Positions 30,885 to 40,760 of a stretch of 64,000 nt of DNA are shown here, piece after piece. The position numbers were made by a program, and so were the translations under genes. Under the pieces are notes generated by a model. That model was given only the letters and a program-made list of their open reading frames with translations. It ran no database searches and had not been told where the DNA came from. Every line of letters begins with the position of its first letter. Position 1 is the stretch's first letter. The stretch is from NCBI GenBank assembly GCA_963678675.1, contig OY783191.1:9731995-9795994 (forward strand), read 5' to 3'. Origin of the DNA: Xiphydria camelus (Eukaryota > Arthropoda > Insecta > Hymenoptera > Xiphydriidae).

Positions 30885-31486
30885 AGCTAGGAATCCACTA
30901 CACTCGACACGACACGACTCGACTCGACACGACACGACACGACTCGACGCGACTCGACACGATGCTTTTCTGATCGTATGATTTTCCATGTATTTAAATG
31001 GCGTAGAAATCCACTAGGCTCGACAAGACTCTACTCGACTCGACTCGACACGACAATTTTCGCAAATTTGTCGCGTCGAATCGCGCCAAGTCTCGCACTT
31101 TTACATCAATTTCGCAGAGGAATGGAGGAGGATCTCATTAATAATGTTAGAGCATATGAGATGCTGTACAATATATATAGTTTGAAATATAGAGACCAAA
31201 ATATCCGCAACGAAGCTTGGGAAGAAATCTCAAAAGCCTTGAATAGACCAGATAAACATAAATAGGTATATAGTAAATTTCTATGTGTATAGATGTTACA
31301 GAGAAACAATAATTGGAAAAATTATACAGCCATACACGATGTATCCTTGTACGTTAAAATTTAAAAGGACGAAGCACTACCGTCGTGTCGAGTAACGTCG
31401 AGTCGTGTCGCGTCGATTCCAGTGGATTCACCACGCAAATTTTTGTCACCGTGTCGTATCGAGTCGAGTATAGCGGATTCCTAGCT
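30885..31486 (+). mobile_element. TIR element with TCGAC-repeat arms, copy 2, carrying a MADF ORF
   Basis: It shares the end AGCTAGGAATCCACTACACT and the TCGAC/ACGAC arrays with copy 1 (1274-1685), and the same inner block GATCGTATGATTTTCC. The flanks are TAA left and TTA right, so the 3-bp duplication is not exact here. About 250 bp of unique DNA with a MADF-type ORF lies between the arms, which copy 1 lacks. Confidence 0.78.
31122..31265 (+). CDS. MADF-domain fragment in the TCGAC-arm element
   Basis: A 47-codon frame from ATG 31122 reads MEEDLINNVRAYEMLYN, then KYRDQNIRNEAWEEISKAL. This fits the first two helices of the MADF domain (L-I-x-x-V-R...L-Y...N-x-A-W-x-E-I). Full MADF domains are about 85 residues, so it is truncated by the TAG at 31263. 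A GTATAT right after the stop could be a lost splice donor. MADF proteins are the DNA-binding partners of PIF/Harbinger nucleases, which suits the 3-bp duplications of this family. Confidence 0.65.
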   Translation: MEEDLINNVRAYEMLYNIYSLKYRDQNIRNEAWEEISKALNRPDKHK

Positions 31487-31689
31487 TTATAGACTAGGTG
31501 GTATTTCCAAAAGGTAAAAGATGATTGCGGAAATTTAGGCTAAAAGGGATGGTAGCAGGAGGTAGTAGGACCTCTAGGCAGAAATCAGAAGTTGGAAAAT
31601 AGAATGTAGGGTTTTCAGGGGAGGAACTTAGAATTATTTTAGATGTTCTAGAGGGGAATCAGGTCAAATTATAGGTACCACTCGGGCGT

Positions 31690-31815
31690 CGTCGCGTCGT
31701 GTTTACCGGCGCGGTCACGTCTTATCGCGGTAATAAGAGAACATTTTGTCGGCGACGGCAGTGACGCACAGCACACGTGGGTTTTTGATGGTCCAAGAAA
31801 CTTTTTTATATAATA
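31690..31815 (-). mobile_element. Helitron 5'-end fragment
   Basis: TTTTATATAATAGAGAGAT at about 31804-31822 is the same terminal sequence as the Helitrons at 30207 and 49645, followed inward by GC-rich DNA with no further match to them. Probably the start of a different Helitron subfamily; the other end is not recognised. Confidence 0.45.
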
Positions 31816-31822
31816 GAGAGAT

Positions 31823-32054
31823 ATTGAAATGAAATCTGCTTCATCATACAAGGATTCTGACCCGCCTAGTAATACAGGTTATGAGAATTCGTTATGCCTT
31901 CTCTGAAAAAATTTGACTCCTCGGTCCATAGGATGCTTTTCAGGAATGATTTGTCTTCATTACTGGCGTTGCGTAGGTAGTGATAAGAAATAATTCATTG
32001 CAAGAATCACCTTCTTCAAGTCCCTAAAAAGAGGGTATAATAAAATAGGTGTTT
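31823..32054. other. nothing recognised
   Basis: Short AT-rich spacer without coding or repeat features. Confidence 0.4.
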
Positions 32055-32335
32055 TGTCACTCAGTGTCAAATACTCGGTTTCATGGGCGTCCTCGACGCA
32101 TGTGAAATCATCTTTCACACACCTATTCGTGAAAAGTTGCGCAGTGCGTGAAATAACCTGCGCAGTGCGTGAAATCGTCAACCTCGTGTTTGACACTTAG
32201 TGACAAAAAATAGAATTCGTTATTCGGTTGTTTCACGCCGTTCTAACGAGTGTGATTGCCGTACTCGCTTCGCTCGTGCGGCAAACTTCACACTCGTTAG
32301 AAACAGCGCTTCACACCCTAATAACGAAAATAACT
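32055..32335 (+). mobile_element. MITE with TGTCACT-AGTGACA ends, copy A
   Basis: TTTTGTCACTCAGTGTCAAA, then ACTCGGTTTCATGGGCGTCCTC, then TTTGACACTTAGTGACAAAA and a tail with hairpin GCCGTACTCGCTTCGCTCGTGC. The same series is found inverted at 34965-35140. Confidence 0.7.
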
Positions 32336-32694
32336 ATTTCTTTCTGCGTACATCACCGATCACACTTTCCAAATTGATAAATTCAGTTGACGAGCAACTT
32401 CTCTGAGATCGATGATAGGATCTGAAACAAAGGCTTTTAAAATTTGTTCATCCATTTCAGGAGCATTAAGTTTAGCATTTACAAGAGTTTCTCTGTTATG
32501 GAGGCTACTAGGCCCTACACACGCTACGATTTAAGATACGACATATCGTCCAACATTGTCGAAACTGCCGTCGTAACGACAATCGTTGCGTGTGTACGTA
32601 GTGGTCGTGTTGGATCGCAGTACGGACCTTCCATAAAATATCGTATCGACGGCAGTACGACAGTTGCTTGATACCAAGTTGAAACGTGTGTATA

Positions 32695-33185
32695 GGCCGG
32701 TCAAAATCGACACAAAAAATTGCTAAATTCGCAAAACATGATGTATCTCTGATTTTTTAGTATGTTGTTTGGACCCATTAGGGCTATATATACCCAAGTT
32801 TGCAACTATCAAAAAGTTGTGGAAAAATTTTTACACACCAAAAACCGCGAAATTTTTGACTTGTTTCAGATTCTGCTCTATATCTCCTAATCCATGCATT
32901 TTTCGTCGAAAGCTACTCTATACGTTTTTAAAAAGCATTAACTTTATGACAAATTAAGCCCAACCGAAGTTCTGAAGGTCAATTAGTTACTGAATTACGG
33001 CACTTTGAAAATAGGCCAGTTTTTCCAAAAATTGAAAATTTTTGTTTTAAACCAACCACAACTTTTCCACAACTTTTTGAGAGTTGCAAACTTCGGTATA
33101 CATAGCCCTAATGGGTCCAAACAACATATTAAAAAATCAGAGATACATCATGTTTTGCGAATTTATTGTCGATTTTGACTGGCCT
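32695..33185. mobile_element. palindromic MITE with TA duplication
   Basis: GGCCGGTCAAAATCGACA pairs with TGTCGATTTTGACTGGCC-type right end; TA flanks both sides. The arms carry GTTTGGACCCATTAGGGCTA and its inverse. The loop centre is near 32940. Confidence 0.85.
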
Positions 33186-33398
33186 AGTAGCGGCGTGTAC
33201 TGCGGCAGTTGCGATATTAGAAGTTTTTTCGGCAACCGCAATGGCGCACTATGCGACCGAAGAACAAATGGTTGAAAGCAAGTCGAAATAGGGGCCATTT
33301 TAACCTAAAAAACAAGAATTGGCTGGAAAGTGCCCTCAAATTTGAGAATTACGAAAACCTAGTTGCACCTATGATACGTGGTCGCCCTAAGACAAGTT

Positions 33399-33489
33399 TT
33401 AACCCGGCATCCAACACGTGAAATTTTTTCACGTGTTCCGACAGTGGCATTGGGGTTTATTACACCCCACGTGTCGGATGCCGGGTTAA
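33399..33489. mobile_element. 91-bp TTAA-flanked hairpin (piggyBac-type MITE)
   Basis: TTAA at 33399-33402 and 33486-33489 encloses CCCGGCATCCAACACGTG and the inverse CACGTGTCGGATGCCGGG. The TTAA duplication is the piggyBac signature. Confidence 0.78.
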
Positions 33490-33700
33490 AGAAAGTTCTG
33501 ACCGTACAAAGTGCAGGAGGACGGCGACGTTGACGAACATACTGCGGGTAATATGATATCTTCTACGATTTGTGCAGTTCGACACACAGTACGATAAATC
33601 GTAATGTATGTAGGGAAAACGAATATACTGCGGGATATACGATATCATCTACGATTTGCAGTTCGACACGCAGTACAGTAAATCGTAGCGTGTGTAGGGC

Positions 33701-34964
33701 GTTTACCAGTTTCCCTGATGTGGCGATATTAATACATACAAGGTGTCCTATCTAAAATATCCTACACGCGTCGAAATCTGCAGGGTCTCTGTAGATCCAG
33801 GCGCAACAAATTGCAGAGAGCACTCGCCATTTCGCCAACCTTTTATGGGGGGGGGGGCAAAGGGGGGGGGGGGTAAAGCGAGGACCGTAACGTATTACAT
33901 ATTTTTTCATATATAAAAAAAGTGAATTTAGTTGTAAATTAAATTTGTATCTCTTCTCCTTGATCGATATCGCAGTTGTGAGAAATTTTTAAATAGTAAT
34001 ATATTCAATAATGTCTGAACATAATACCTACTGTTAACGAAAAAACTATAATACTTTCTTCCTGCTTTGCCCCAAGGGCGGAGCAAAGTGGGGACCGGTC
34101 AAAAAACCATAGTAGATGGAATTAAAAGCGATTTTTTTGTCATGAATCATTTAAGAAAAAAAACTCAGGTTACATATGCATTGAAAAATAATGAGAATAA
34201 ATCAAGCGAATGAAAATTAGACGAATAAACAAGGCGAGCGCCACATACACCAGCCAAATGCTAAGATGCAACTTGCATGTCCTTTTCCGACCATCTTTGT
34301 TGAGAAGACTTTTTTTAAATAATTTCGGACCATGCTGAAATACGCACGTTAATAATTAATTAATTCGATATCAGTAAAAGAATGCCTTGAAACCTCCCCG
34401 CTTTACCCCACCCCACTTTACCCCTGATGCACATTTGTAATTCACAGTTCATTATTTGATCAAAAATCAATATTACGATACCAGTTTAGGCTGTATTGGT
34501 TCTCTAAAGAATTCCCTTAAACACCATGTATTTAATTTTGGTGCAGAAACATTCTTTCATTACTTACTTATGTTGTAATAACAGAAGATTCTTACATCAA
34601 GGCCAAAAAACTAGGGACGTATTCCATAAATTCGCTATGTAATGTCAGACTGAGCTGCAACGTCCAAAACTACATCAGGGCACTTTGTTAACTAAGTTCA
34701 TACTGGTTTTGTTAGATATCGCTGTTCTGCATGCGAATTATTGACAATTACCCGCTTTGCCCCGCTCCCCACTTTACCCCACATTCCCCTACCTGCTTTA
34801 TTTTATTCACATTATACGGGTACAATTCATCCAAGTTACAATCCAATCCTCTTGTAAATTACGCAGTAATCTTATTTTTTTGTTTCTATTTTTGAAACGG
34901 AGGGCGAAGTTCTCTAAGCGATATATTCTTTTCTTAGCATCCGACAAATAAATAGATATTTTCG
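33701..34964. other. unassigned element with G-runs and GGGGTAAAG ends
   Basis: GGGCAAAGGGG...GGGGTAAAGCGAGGACCG near 33847-33887 resembles the inverse of CCCGCTTTGCCCCGCTCCCCACTTTACCCC near 34750-34785, and similar pieces lie at 34078 and 34400. It may be a decayed TIR element of about 950 bp. Long G-runs at 33847-33874 make exact pairing uncertain. Confidence 0.4.
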
Positions 34965-35140
34965 TTGTAAGGGTGTGAAGCGCCGTTTTTAACGAGTGCG
35001 GCAACCACACGAGTTAAAACGACGCGAAACGCCCTTATAACGAATTCTATTTTTTGTCTCTAAGTGTCAAATAAGAGGTTGACGGGGTTGAGGACGCCCG
35101 TGAAACCGAGTTTTACGCACTGAGTGACAAAAAAAAATGT
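34965..35140 (-). mobile_element. MITE with TGTCACT-AGTGACA ends, copy B
   Basis: The inverse of copy A (32055-32335): on the minus strand TTGTCACTCAGTGCG, ACTCGGTTTCACGGGCGTCC, TTTGACACTTAGAGACAAAA and the hairpin tail follow in the same order. It is shorter and diverged. Confidence 0.68.
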
Positions 35141-35142
35141 TG

Positions 35143-35670
35143 TTCATCAAAACTACATTATGGAACTCTAAAGTAGCCCCTAGATGGTCAATATTCTTGA
35201 TCAATATGCATTGATCAATACGTATTGAAAGGCTATATTGATCGTTTAGGAGAACTTCAAACATATTGACGGCATATCGAAGCATATTGATGGAAATTTA
35301 TATTGAAGCGTATTGATGGAAGCTATATTGATGCTCATATTGACGTTTATGAGGTATATTGATCAATATTTGCATCAGTCTTGTTTCAGATATCGAAGTG
35401 TGAACACTTACGTGATGGCCGTGATGGAACTGTGGAAAGTTAAGTCAAAGGATTATTTTAATCAAGTTAAGAAGCAGATAGCTATGAAGAAAACCGCGTT
35501 GAGGCATTAATTTCTTTTAAATCAGACTTTTTTTACTGTAGACAAACTGAGAAAGAAAATTTAAAAAAAGTAAAAATTAAAAAGTAAAAATGTAGTCATC
35601 GTATTGATAGAGCTATATTGAAGCTATATTGAAGCATATTGATGAGACCTTCAATATATTGATCAATGCC
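35143..35670. repeat. two clusters of ATATTGA motifs around a spacer
   Basis: Eleven ATATTGA and three GTATTGA occur in two groups, about 35190-35375 and 35605-35670, many as CATATTGATGGAA or TATTGATCAATA. The spacer (35376-35600) holds a short basic open frame (VMAVMELWKVKSKDYFN...). The arrangement resembles subterminal transposase-binding arrays, but no TIR or duplication is certain. Confidence 0.55.
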
Positions 35671-36200
35671 TATGAAGGGTCCAGTGAAAAAACGATGAGG
35701 GTCCACTTTTTTTCGAAATCTACGTTTTAGCGGCATCTGTTAGCTTGTAACATGAAGAATCGACAAACCAAACCTTATAGGGGACAAACATTAAAATTCC
35801 ACTAAAAACTGCGTTTGAAAATACGTAGCACAGTGGAAAAACGATGAGACTCCCACGCGCCCGAGGAAGAACGATGAGGTTCCTTCTCTCAACAGATTAT
35901 TAAATAATCTCTCCGGCGTTCTATGTTTTCATTGTTTTCGGCCTGTTTTCTGTGCTTGAACGTAATAGTATTATTGTTAGCTGTTATAAAGTTCGTTGTT
36001 GTTTATTTCGTAATACGTATTAAACTTAAGGTGGGTTTATTTAGAGATTTAATTTAATTTTAGCGTACTGATAGGAAGTGAAAGAAGTTATAATAAGTCA
36101 AAATGAATTGTCTGAGATAGCAAACAGTGTACCTACTTACAATCAGTCATACACCTATAAGTCTCCGCTCCTCTAATACTGCGGAGCGGCAAGATCTCAG
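35671..36200. other. nothing recognised apart from three AACGATGAG repeats
   Basis: The short motif A(A/G)AACGATGAG occurs near 35690, 35836 and 35868. No coding similarity. Confidence 0.4.
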
Positions 36201-36502
36201 CTGTGTGAAGCTAGCACCCCCACCTTCGAAATTTACAAATCTGAACACACCAAGGTAGGACCAATTTTTGACCATGAATGATCATTAAATTATTTCGTTT
36301 GACCACCTTTAGTTTAGGAGATATAGCCATTTTTACCTGGGGGTGCTAACTTCACGCTGGCACCCCCACCTTCAAAATTTACAAATCTCAATACACCAAC
36401 GTAGGACCAATTATTGATTATGAATTACCATTAAATTATTTCGTTTGACCACCTTTCGTTTAGGAGATATAGCAATTTTTACCTGGGGGTGCTAACTTCA
36501 CG
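36201..36502 (+). repeat. tandem pair of 151-bp units with CTAGCACCCCC starts
   Basis: Two units each begin GC(T)(A/G)GCACCCCCACCTTC and end GGGGGTGCTAACTTCACG. Each unit is a small inverted repeat of its own ends. The plan (TGTGAAGCTAGC plus C-run, then inverse) is that of the subrepeats in the foldback at 16287-17493, so this is probably an arm fragment of a related foldback. Confidence 0.75.
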
Positions 36503-36513
36503 TTTTTTAACCC

Positions 36514-36840
36514 AGATCCTCCGTTGTTAATAAATGAATTAACGGCCAACTAACGAATGACCATTTCGAAAGAAGGCCTGTAGAGGAATGACCACCCTTT
36601 ACTTTTTCTTAACCAACCCTCATTTCGTTGGTCAAGGCCCTTTCACCCGTGAGACGGCCTATTTCCAAATTCATCGAGATCCCCCGTTATTAATAAACAA
36701 ATTAGCTACAATTCGACGAATGACCATTTCGCAGGAAGGCCTGTAGAGGAATGACCACCCTTTACTTTTTCTTAACCAACCCCCATTTCGTTGGTAAAAG
36801 CCCTTTCACTCGTGAGACGGCCTATTTCTTAATTCATTTT
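36514..36840 (+). repeat. tandem duplication, 2 x about 163 bp
   Basis: AGATCC(T/C)CCGTT starts at 36514 and 36677. The copies share GAAGGCCTGTAGAGGAATGACC and GTGAGACGGCCTATTTC. Confidence 0.88.
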
Positions 36841-37790
36841 GCCTTAATTTTTGCCTTTCTTAATTTTTTTATTGCCTTTTCTTATAGTAAAACATTAAAA
36901 TATATCTACTTCAACAATAGCTCTAAAATAAATTCGTAAAAATAGAGGTTTTTTCCACCCGTTAGACCCCCACCCCTTAATGTGTTTATTAGTAAAGGTG
37001 GGGTGAAACATCTCTCCAGATAATAAAAGGCCAAAAGAGATCTATCTCATTTCTGGATTATTTTGACATCAAAAGACGTCTTAGAATGATTTCTGGACTG
37101 AAAGGAGTTCGAAAATCGGTCGTAAGACATCTTGAAGATAATTTAAAGATATCTGTTGGATTTATGGTACGTAGAACTACATAATCTCTTATTCTTAATA
37201 GCAAGGTCATAGTATATATCCATTATTTCATTCGAAAGTTATGATAAATTTTAATATTTTACCGAAACGTGCCGGCAATACAATAATAATTTCCTTAATA
37301 GCAGTGTGCGTTAATTTTAAGGGCAATACTATGAGAATCCGAGAATTTGGCTATTATCGGGACTGCCCAAATTTCTAAGCACGCATTCATAAGCATGACT
37401 CATAAATGGTAGGGATACTGCACGTATGCTTTCAGTACACGCAGACATCCCAACTATTGTGCCGCACGAAAGTAGGGGACGCCCAAATTTCTAGGTAAGT
37501 ACTCAAGTTCTTGGATTCCAACTGTACGTTAAAAATATTTTTTAAATATAAAATGTTCGTTAAAAAACCTGGTTTGGACATTTTAGCAATATTTTATAAA
37601 TATTTTGTAACGTAAAAAAATGTTTGGAAAATATTATCTTATCCTTCTTGTTTTATCAGATTTGTTTCACAAAAAATATACCCAAAAACTGATTAAAAGA
37701 GTATTTTAGGGTAATGAATGACATTTGATAATGGAGTATTCTTGAAATATAAAAAAATAATCGGATGGGTATATGATTCTTTGTATTATA
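36841..37790. other. AT-rich intronic DNA, nothing recognised
   Basis: No gene, TIR pair or tandem structure found over about 950 bp. Confidence 0.45.
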
Positions 37791-38495
37791 CAGGGTGGGG
37801 CAGAATAACGAGCGATTTTTAAAAACTCGGGAATCACGCCGTATCGTTAGGAGGTGGTAGTGACGCTATCGGCCATGTTTGCTGCATATTAGCATTTAGT
37901 AACAATGAAGCGGTGGACCTCTCAGCAGCGCGCGTACACTGTGAAGGCGTTTTACCAAAATCGTGTGATTCTTACGTACGTGCGTGTCGTGATTTTCACA
38001 ACCATTTCAACATCAATCGCAATCGACCGGTGTCGTCTGCCTGTGCCATTAAAATATGGGTTAGGAGCTTTGAGGAGACTTCGTCAACGACAACAAAGAA
38101 CCCTGGAAGGCCAAAATCAGTGAGCACTCCTGAGAATATCGAGCGCGTAAGAATTGCTATCGAACGAAGCCCGCGTCGTTTAGCTCGCCGGCATAGCACT
38201 GCACTTGGGATTTAAAACCGAACCGTCAGACGGATTTTACACAAGGACTTACATCTCCATCCATACAAAATCCAAATCGTACAGTCCCTTAAAGAAACCG
38301 ATTATGTGAGCCGACAACGATTCTGTGAAGAGTTTTTAGATTTAATTAATCAAGATGAGGACATTGTAAACCATAAAAATATAATCATTAATGCTTTTTT
38401 ATGTTCTTTAACAAAATAATAAATTCATTTGTACAAATTGATTTTCTTCTTTTTTACAGCCTTTTTAAAATCGCTCATTATTCTGTCCCACCCTT
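37791..38495 (+). mobile_element. mariner-like element, internally deleted
   Basis: Inverted ends CAGGGTGGGGCAGAATAACG and CATTATTCTGTCCCACCCTT are flanked by TA (37789-37790, 38496-38497). It contains the N-terminal transposase part described separately and lacks the catalytic half. Confidence 0.88.
37904..38400 (+). pseudogene. transposase N-terminal DNA-binding region (DUF4817-type)
   Basis: MKRWTSQQRAYTVKAF starts the frame at 37905. A shift near 37975 moves to the frame with CRDFHNHFNINRNRPV, IKIWVRSFEETSS and PENIERVRIAIERSPRRLARRH, then a TAA at 38213. NRTVRRILHKDLHLHPYKIQ continues, followed by RQRFCEEFLDL. This is the paired helix-turn-helix region common to the DUF4817 type of IS630/mariner transposases. 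The catalytic DDE/D domain is absent. Confidence 0.83.
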
Positions 38496-38750
38496 TATTA
38501 TAGTTGAGTTTTCAGGGATTTGAACCCGGGTATTCTATTTGGGAGACCGAAACCACAATTACAGAGGCACCCAGTGCTCTTGAGATTTGTAGTGATTTTA
38601 TTCTATATCAAGTAACTTGTAATGTGTGAATAAAAACTTATTCGTTCATTAATTTACTTATTACTACTCCGTTATATCGTTTTAGAATTATAGTAGAATC
38701 TCTATTAATATTATTTTATATTAACAATATAAAAAATGAGTTATGATGTA

Positions 38751-38988
38751 CCGTCAACGCGGGCTACTTTGGCCCTGGGGTCCTTCTTTGACCCAAATTA
38801 AGAAATAAAATAACACGTTTTCAAATTATCTTAAGGAAGCAGATTTTAAACTGGTTGCGGTAGTTTCTGCTAGGGCGCAGATCTGTGCAGCTATTGATGT
38901 GCATCAAGTGTAGTTTGAGAACGTTTTATTTTATTACTTAATTTGGGTCAAAGAAGGACCCCAGGTCTAAAGTAGCCCGCGTTGACGG
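38751..38988. mobile_element. TIR MITE with CCGTCAACGCGGGCTACTTT ends
   Basis: CCGTCAACGCGGGCTACTTT and its inverse pair for about 70 bp, including GGGGTCCTTCTTTGACCCAA. The centre (38815-38930) is unpaired. No coding content. Confidence 0.83.
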
Positions 38989-39130
38989 TGTTTGAAAATT
39001 TCAAGTACCTATTTATTTGCTCTGTTCTACTATATAAATGAAGGTCCATATAAACATTTATCCATATTATCTCTTCAAAAATGAAACATTCGTATTGATC
39101 TGTTGGCAAAAATAAGAATATATTATACGA

Positions 39131-39437
39131 GGTACGCGCGATCCAAACATTTCCGGAATATTTTATTAAAAACCCACAAAATTCATTTTAATCTATAACA
39201 TCAACATCGTCTTCAAAGTAGTTTCCTTGTGAAGCTACACACTTTTCCAGCGCTCTTGCCAAGTTTGGAACGCTCTCTGGAAGTCTTCCTGAGTAATCAT
39301 ATTAAGGATTATTTGCGATTCCTCTTGGATCGCCTGAATCGAAGCAAATCTTCTCCCCTTCAAATGCCGTTTCAATTGCGGAAAAAGAAAAAAGTCTACT
39401 GGAGCAAGATCTGGGGAGTAGGGTGGGTATTCAAGCG
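39131..39437 (-). pseudogene. mariner-type transposase, C-terminal fragment
   Basis: The minus strand from 39437 encodes YPPYSPDLAPVDFFLFPQL (third catalytic Asp), KRHLKGRRFASIQAIQEES and ITQEDFQRAFQTWQERW. A one-base loss then leads to GNYFEDDVDVID and the stop at 39190-39188. A terminal sequence GAGGTACGCGCGATCC at 39131 looks like the transposon end. The rest of the gene is missing. Confidence 0.85.
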
Positions 39438-40437
39438 TTTTAATGTGTGGGATACCTTAAATGCCCACACTCTTCATGAAATATTTCATAAATATTTGTG
39501 AAATATTATTAGGGAATTTTTCAGTATTGCTGCAATATATTGCAGAAATCTCTATGTAACGTGAACATACCTATTTCTTTGTACATACTACTTCAATATT
39601 TATACAAAATTTGTATGATATGTTATACACGTTATCATTACATGTTACAGTATAAGACGTGTATGATATTGTGTTTAGAATAATGACGTAAAAAGAGTGT
39701 CAGACGAATACTTTTATATATAACAGTCTTAAACACGTCATATTTACTTCATCGAAATTTACAGTGTTATTCGCTCTAACCTTGAATAAGGACGTAGGGC
39801 ATAGCAAATGGCATATGAATATTCATTCATCGATCTACTATTACATAATAAATAACAATAGGTATAAGTACTCGTATACCGAAGCAAACACATGTACATG
39901 ACGTGTAAGGATATAGGAAACATGTACTTGCGCATACTATAAGAAACCAGCGCATCGCGCGCGCGCGCGCGTCGAAGGTATAGAGTATTTACGTGTACGT
40001 AAAAATATGTAGATGTTCCTACGTCTATATGCTCGAACACTCGTATAGTACATACAGTGTAACACATCCACAGGGATAAACGCGGAAGCCACATTATTTC
40101 CATCGAGTTCTGTGGCATCGATTTTCTTTAATGCGCGAACTTATAGCTTTACATTGTCACGATTTACGACTTGCCCCGATGAGGGGTTCAAATATCACCT
40201 GCGCGATAGTCTTCGATTTTAAAATCTTAGGGAGAGGCTGGAAAAAATTGGAGACGAACTATTACTCTAATAATATTTAGTTGTATTTGAACAATTATCT
40301 GCTTATTCTTCATATGACTATATGAAAGACTTTGCATCTGACAATAATCGTACTCGAGTCTAGTGCAAGGTGTCAGGCAGTGCAAAAACATTATAAACTT
40401 TTTGGTATGCTTTCTTACACACTGCAGTTATATGTTA
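39438..40437. other. unassigned DNA
   Basis: No gene recognised. It contains a short alternating GC run at about 39957-39971. A 119-codon minus frame at 39759-40118 is Tyr/Cys-rich and looks fortuitous. Confidence 0.4.
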
Positions 40438-40760
40438 CGAGGGCAGAGTGAAAATTCTTGGCGAGGCATTTGGCGAAAAAAAAGTTCTGTTCCACCAATG
40501 ACAATGCACATGCCCATTCGTCTGCCGTTGCAACAACGAAATTTGTCGATTTGAAGTTCGAATTGCTGCCGCATCCACCTTATTCACCGGATTTGGCTCC
40601 CTGCGAATTCTTTCTCTTCCTAAACTTGAAACAATTGCTGGCTGGAAAGAAATTCTCATCAAACGAAAGGGTCATCGCCACAGTAGGGGGCTACTCTTTA
40701 CAGATTTTGGAGCGCACCATCATCTACTAGAAAAGTATCGGACTTTTCACTCTGCCCTCG
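40438..40760 (+). mobile_element. mariner deletion derivative, 323 bp
   Basis: CGAGGGCAGAGTGAAAA and its inverse TTTTCACTCTGCCCTCG are flanked by TA. Between them the plus strand keeps the transposase middle: DNAHAHSSAV (second catalytic Asp), PHPPYSPDLAPCEFFLF (third Asp) and LKQLLAGKKFSSNERV. Unlike the other mariner remnants here, this one keeps the second half of the catalytic domain and lost the N-terminus. Confidence 0.88.

Larger units (their letters stand above)
32512..33700. mobile_element. outer TIR element with two nested insertions
   Basis: GCCCTACACACGCTACGATT at the left matches the inverse AATCGTAGCGTGTGTAGGGC ending at 33700. Inner repeats of GTTCGACAC(A/G)CAGTAC occur near the right end (about 33577 and 33661). 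The foldback at 32695-33185 and the TTAA hairpin at 33399-33489 are nested within. No transposase. Confidence 0.68.

Noticed and set aside
38515..38580. tRNA-like or SINE-like segment with a GGTTCAAATCC B-box on the minus strand
   Set aside because: The T-stem does not pair, no cloverleaf can be drawn and no clear A box at the right distance; at best a decayed SINE.
39759..40118. 119-codon minus-strand open frame as a gene
   Set aside because: Tyr/Cys/Arg-rich composition without motif, in AT-rich repeat-like DNA.
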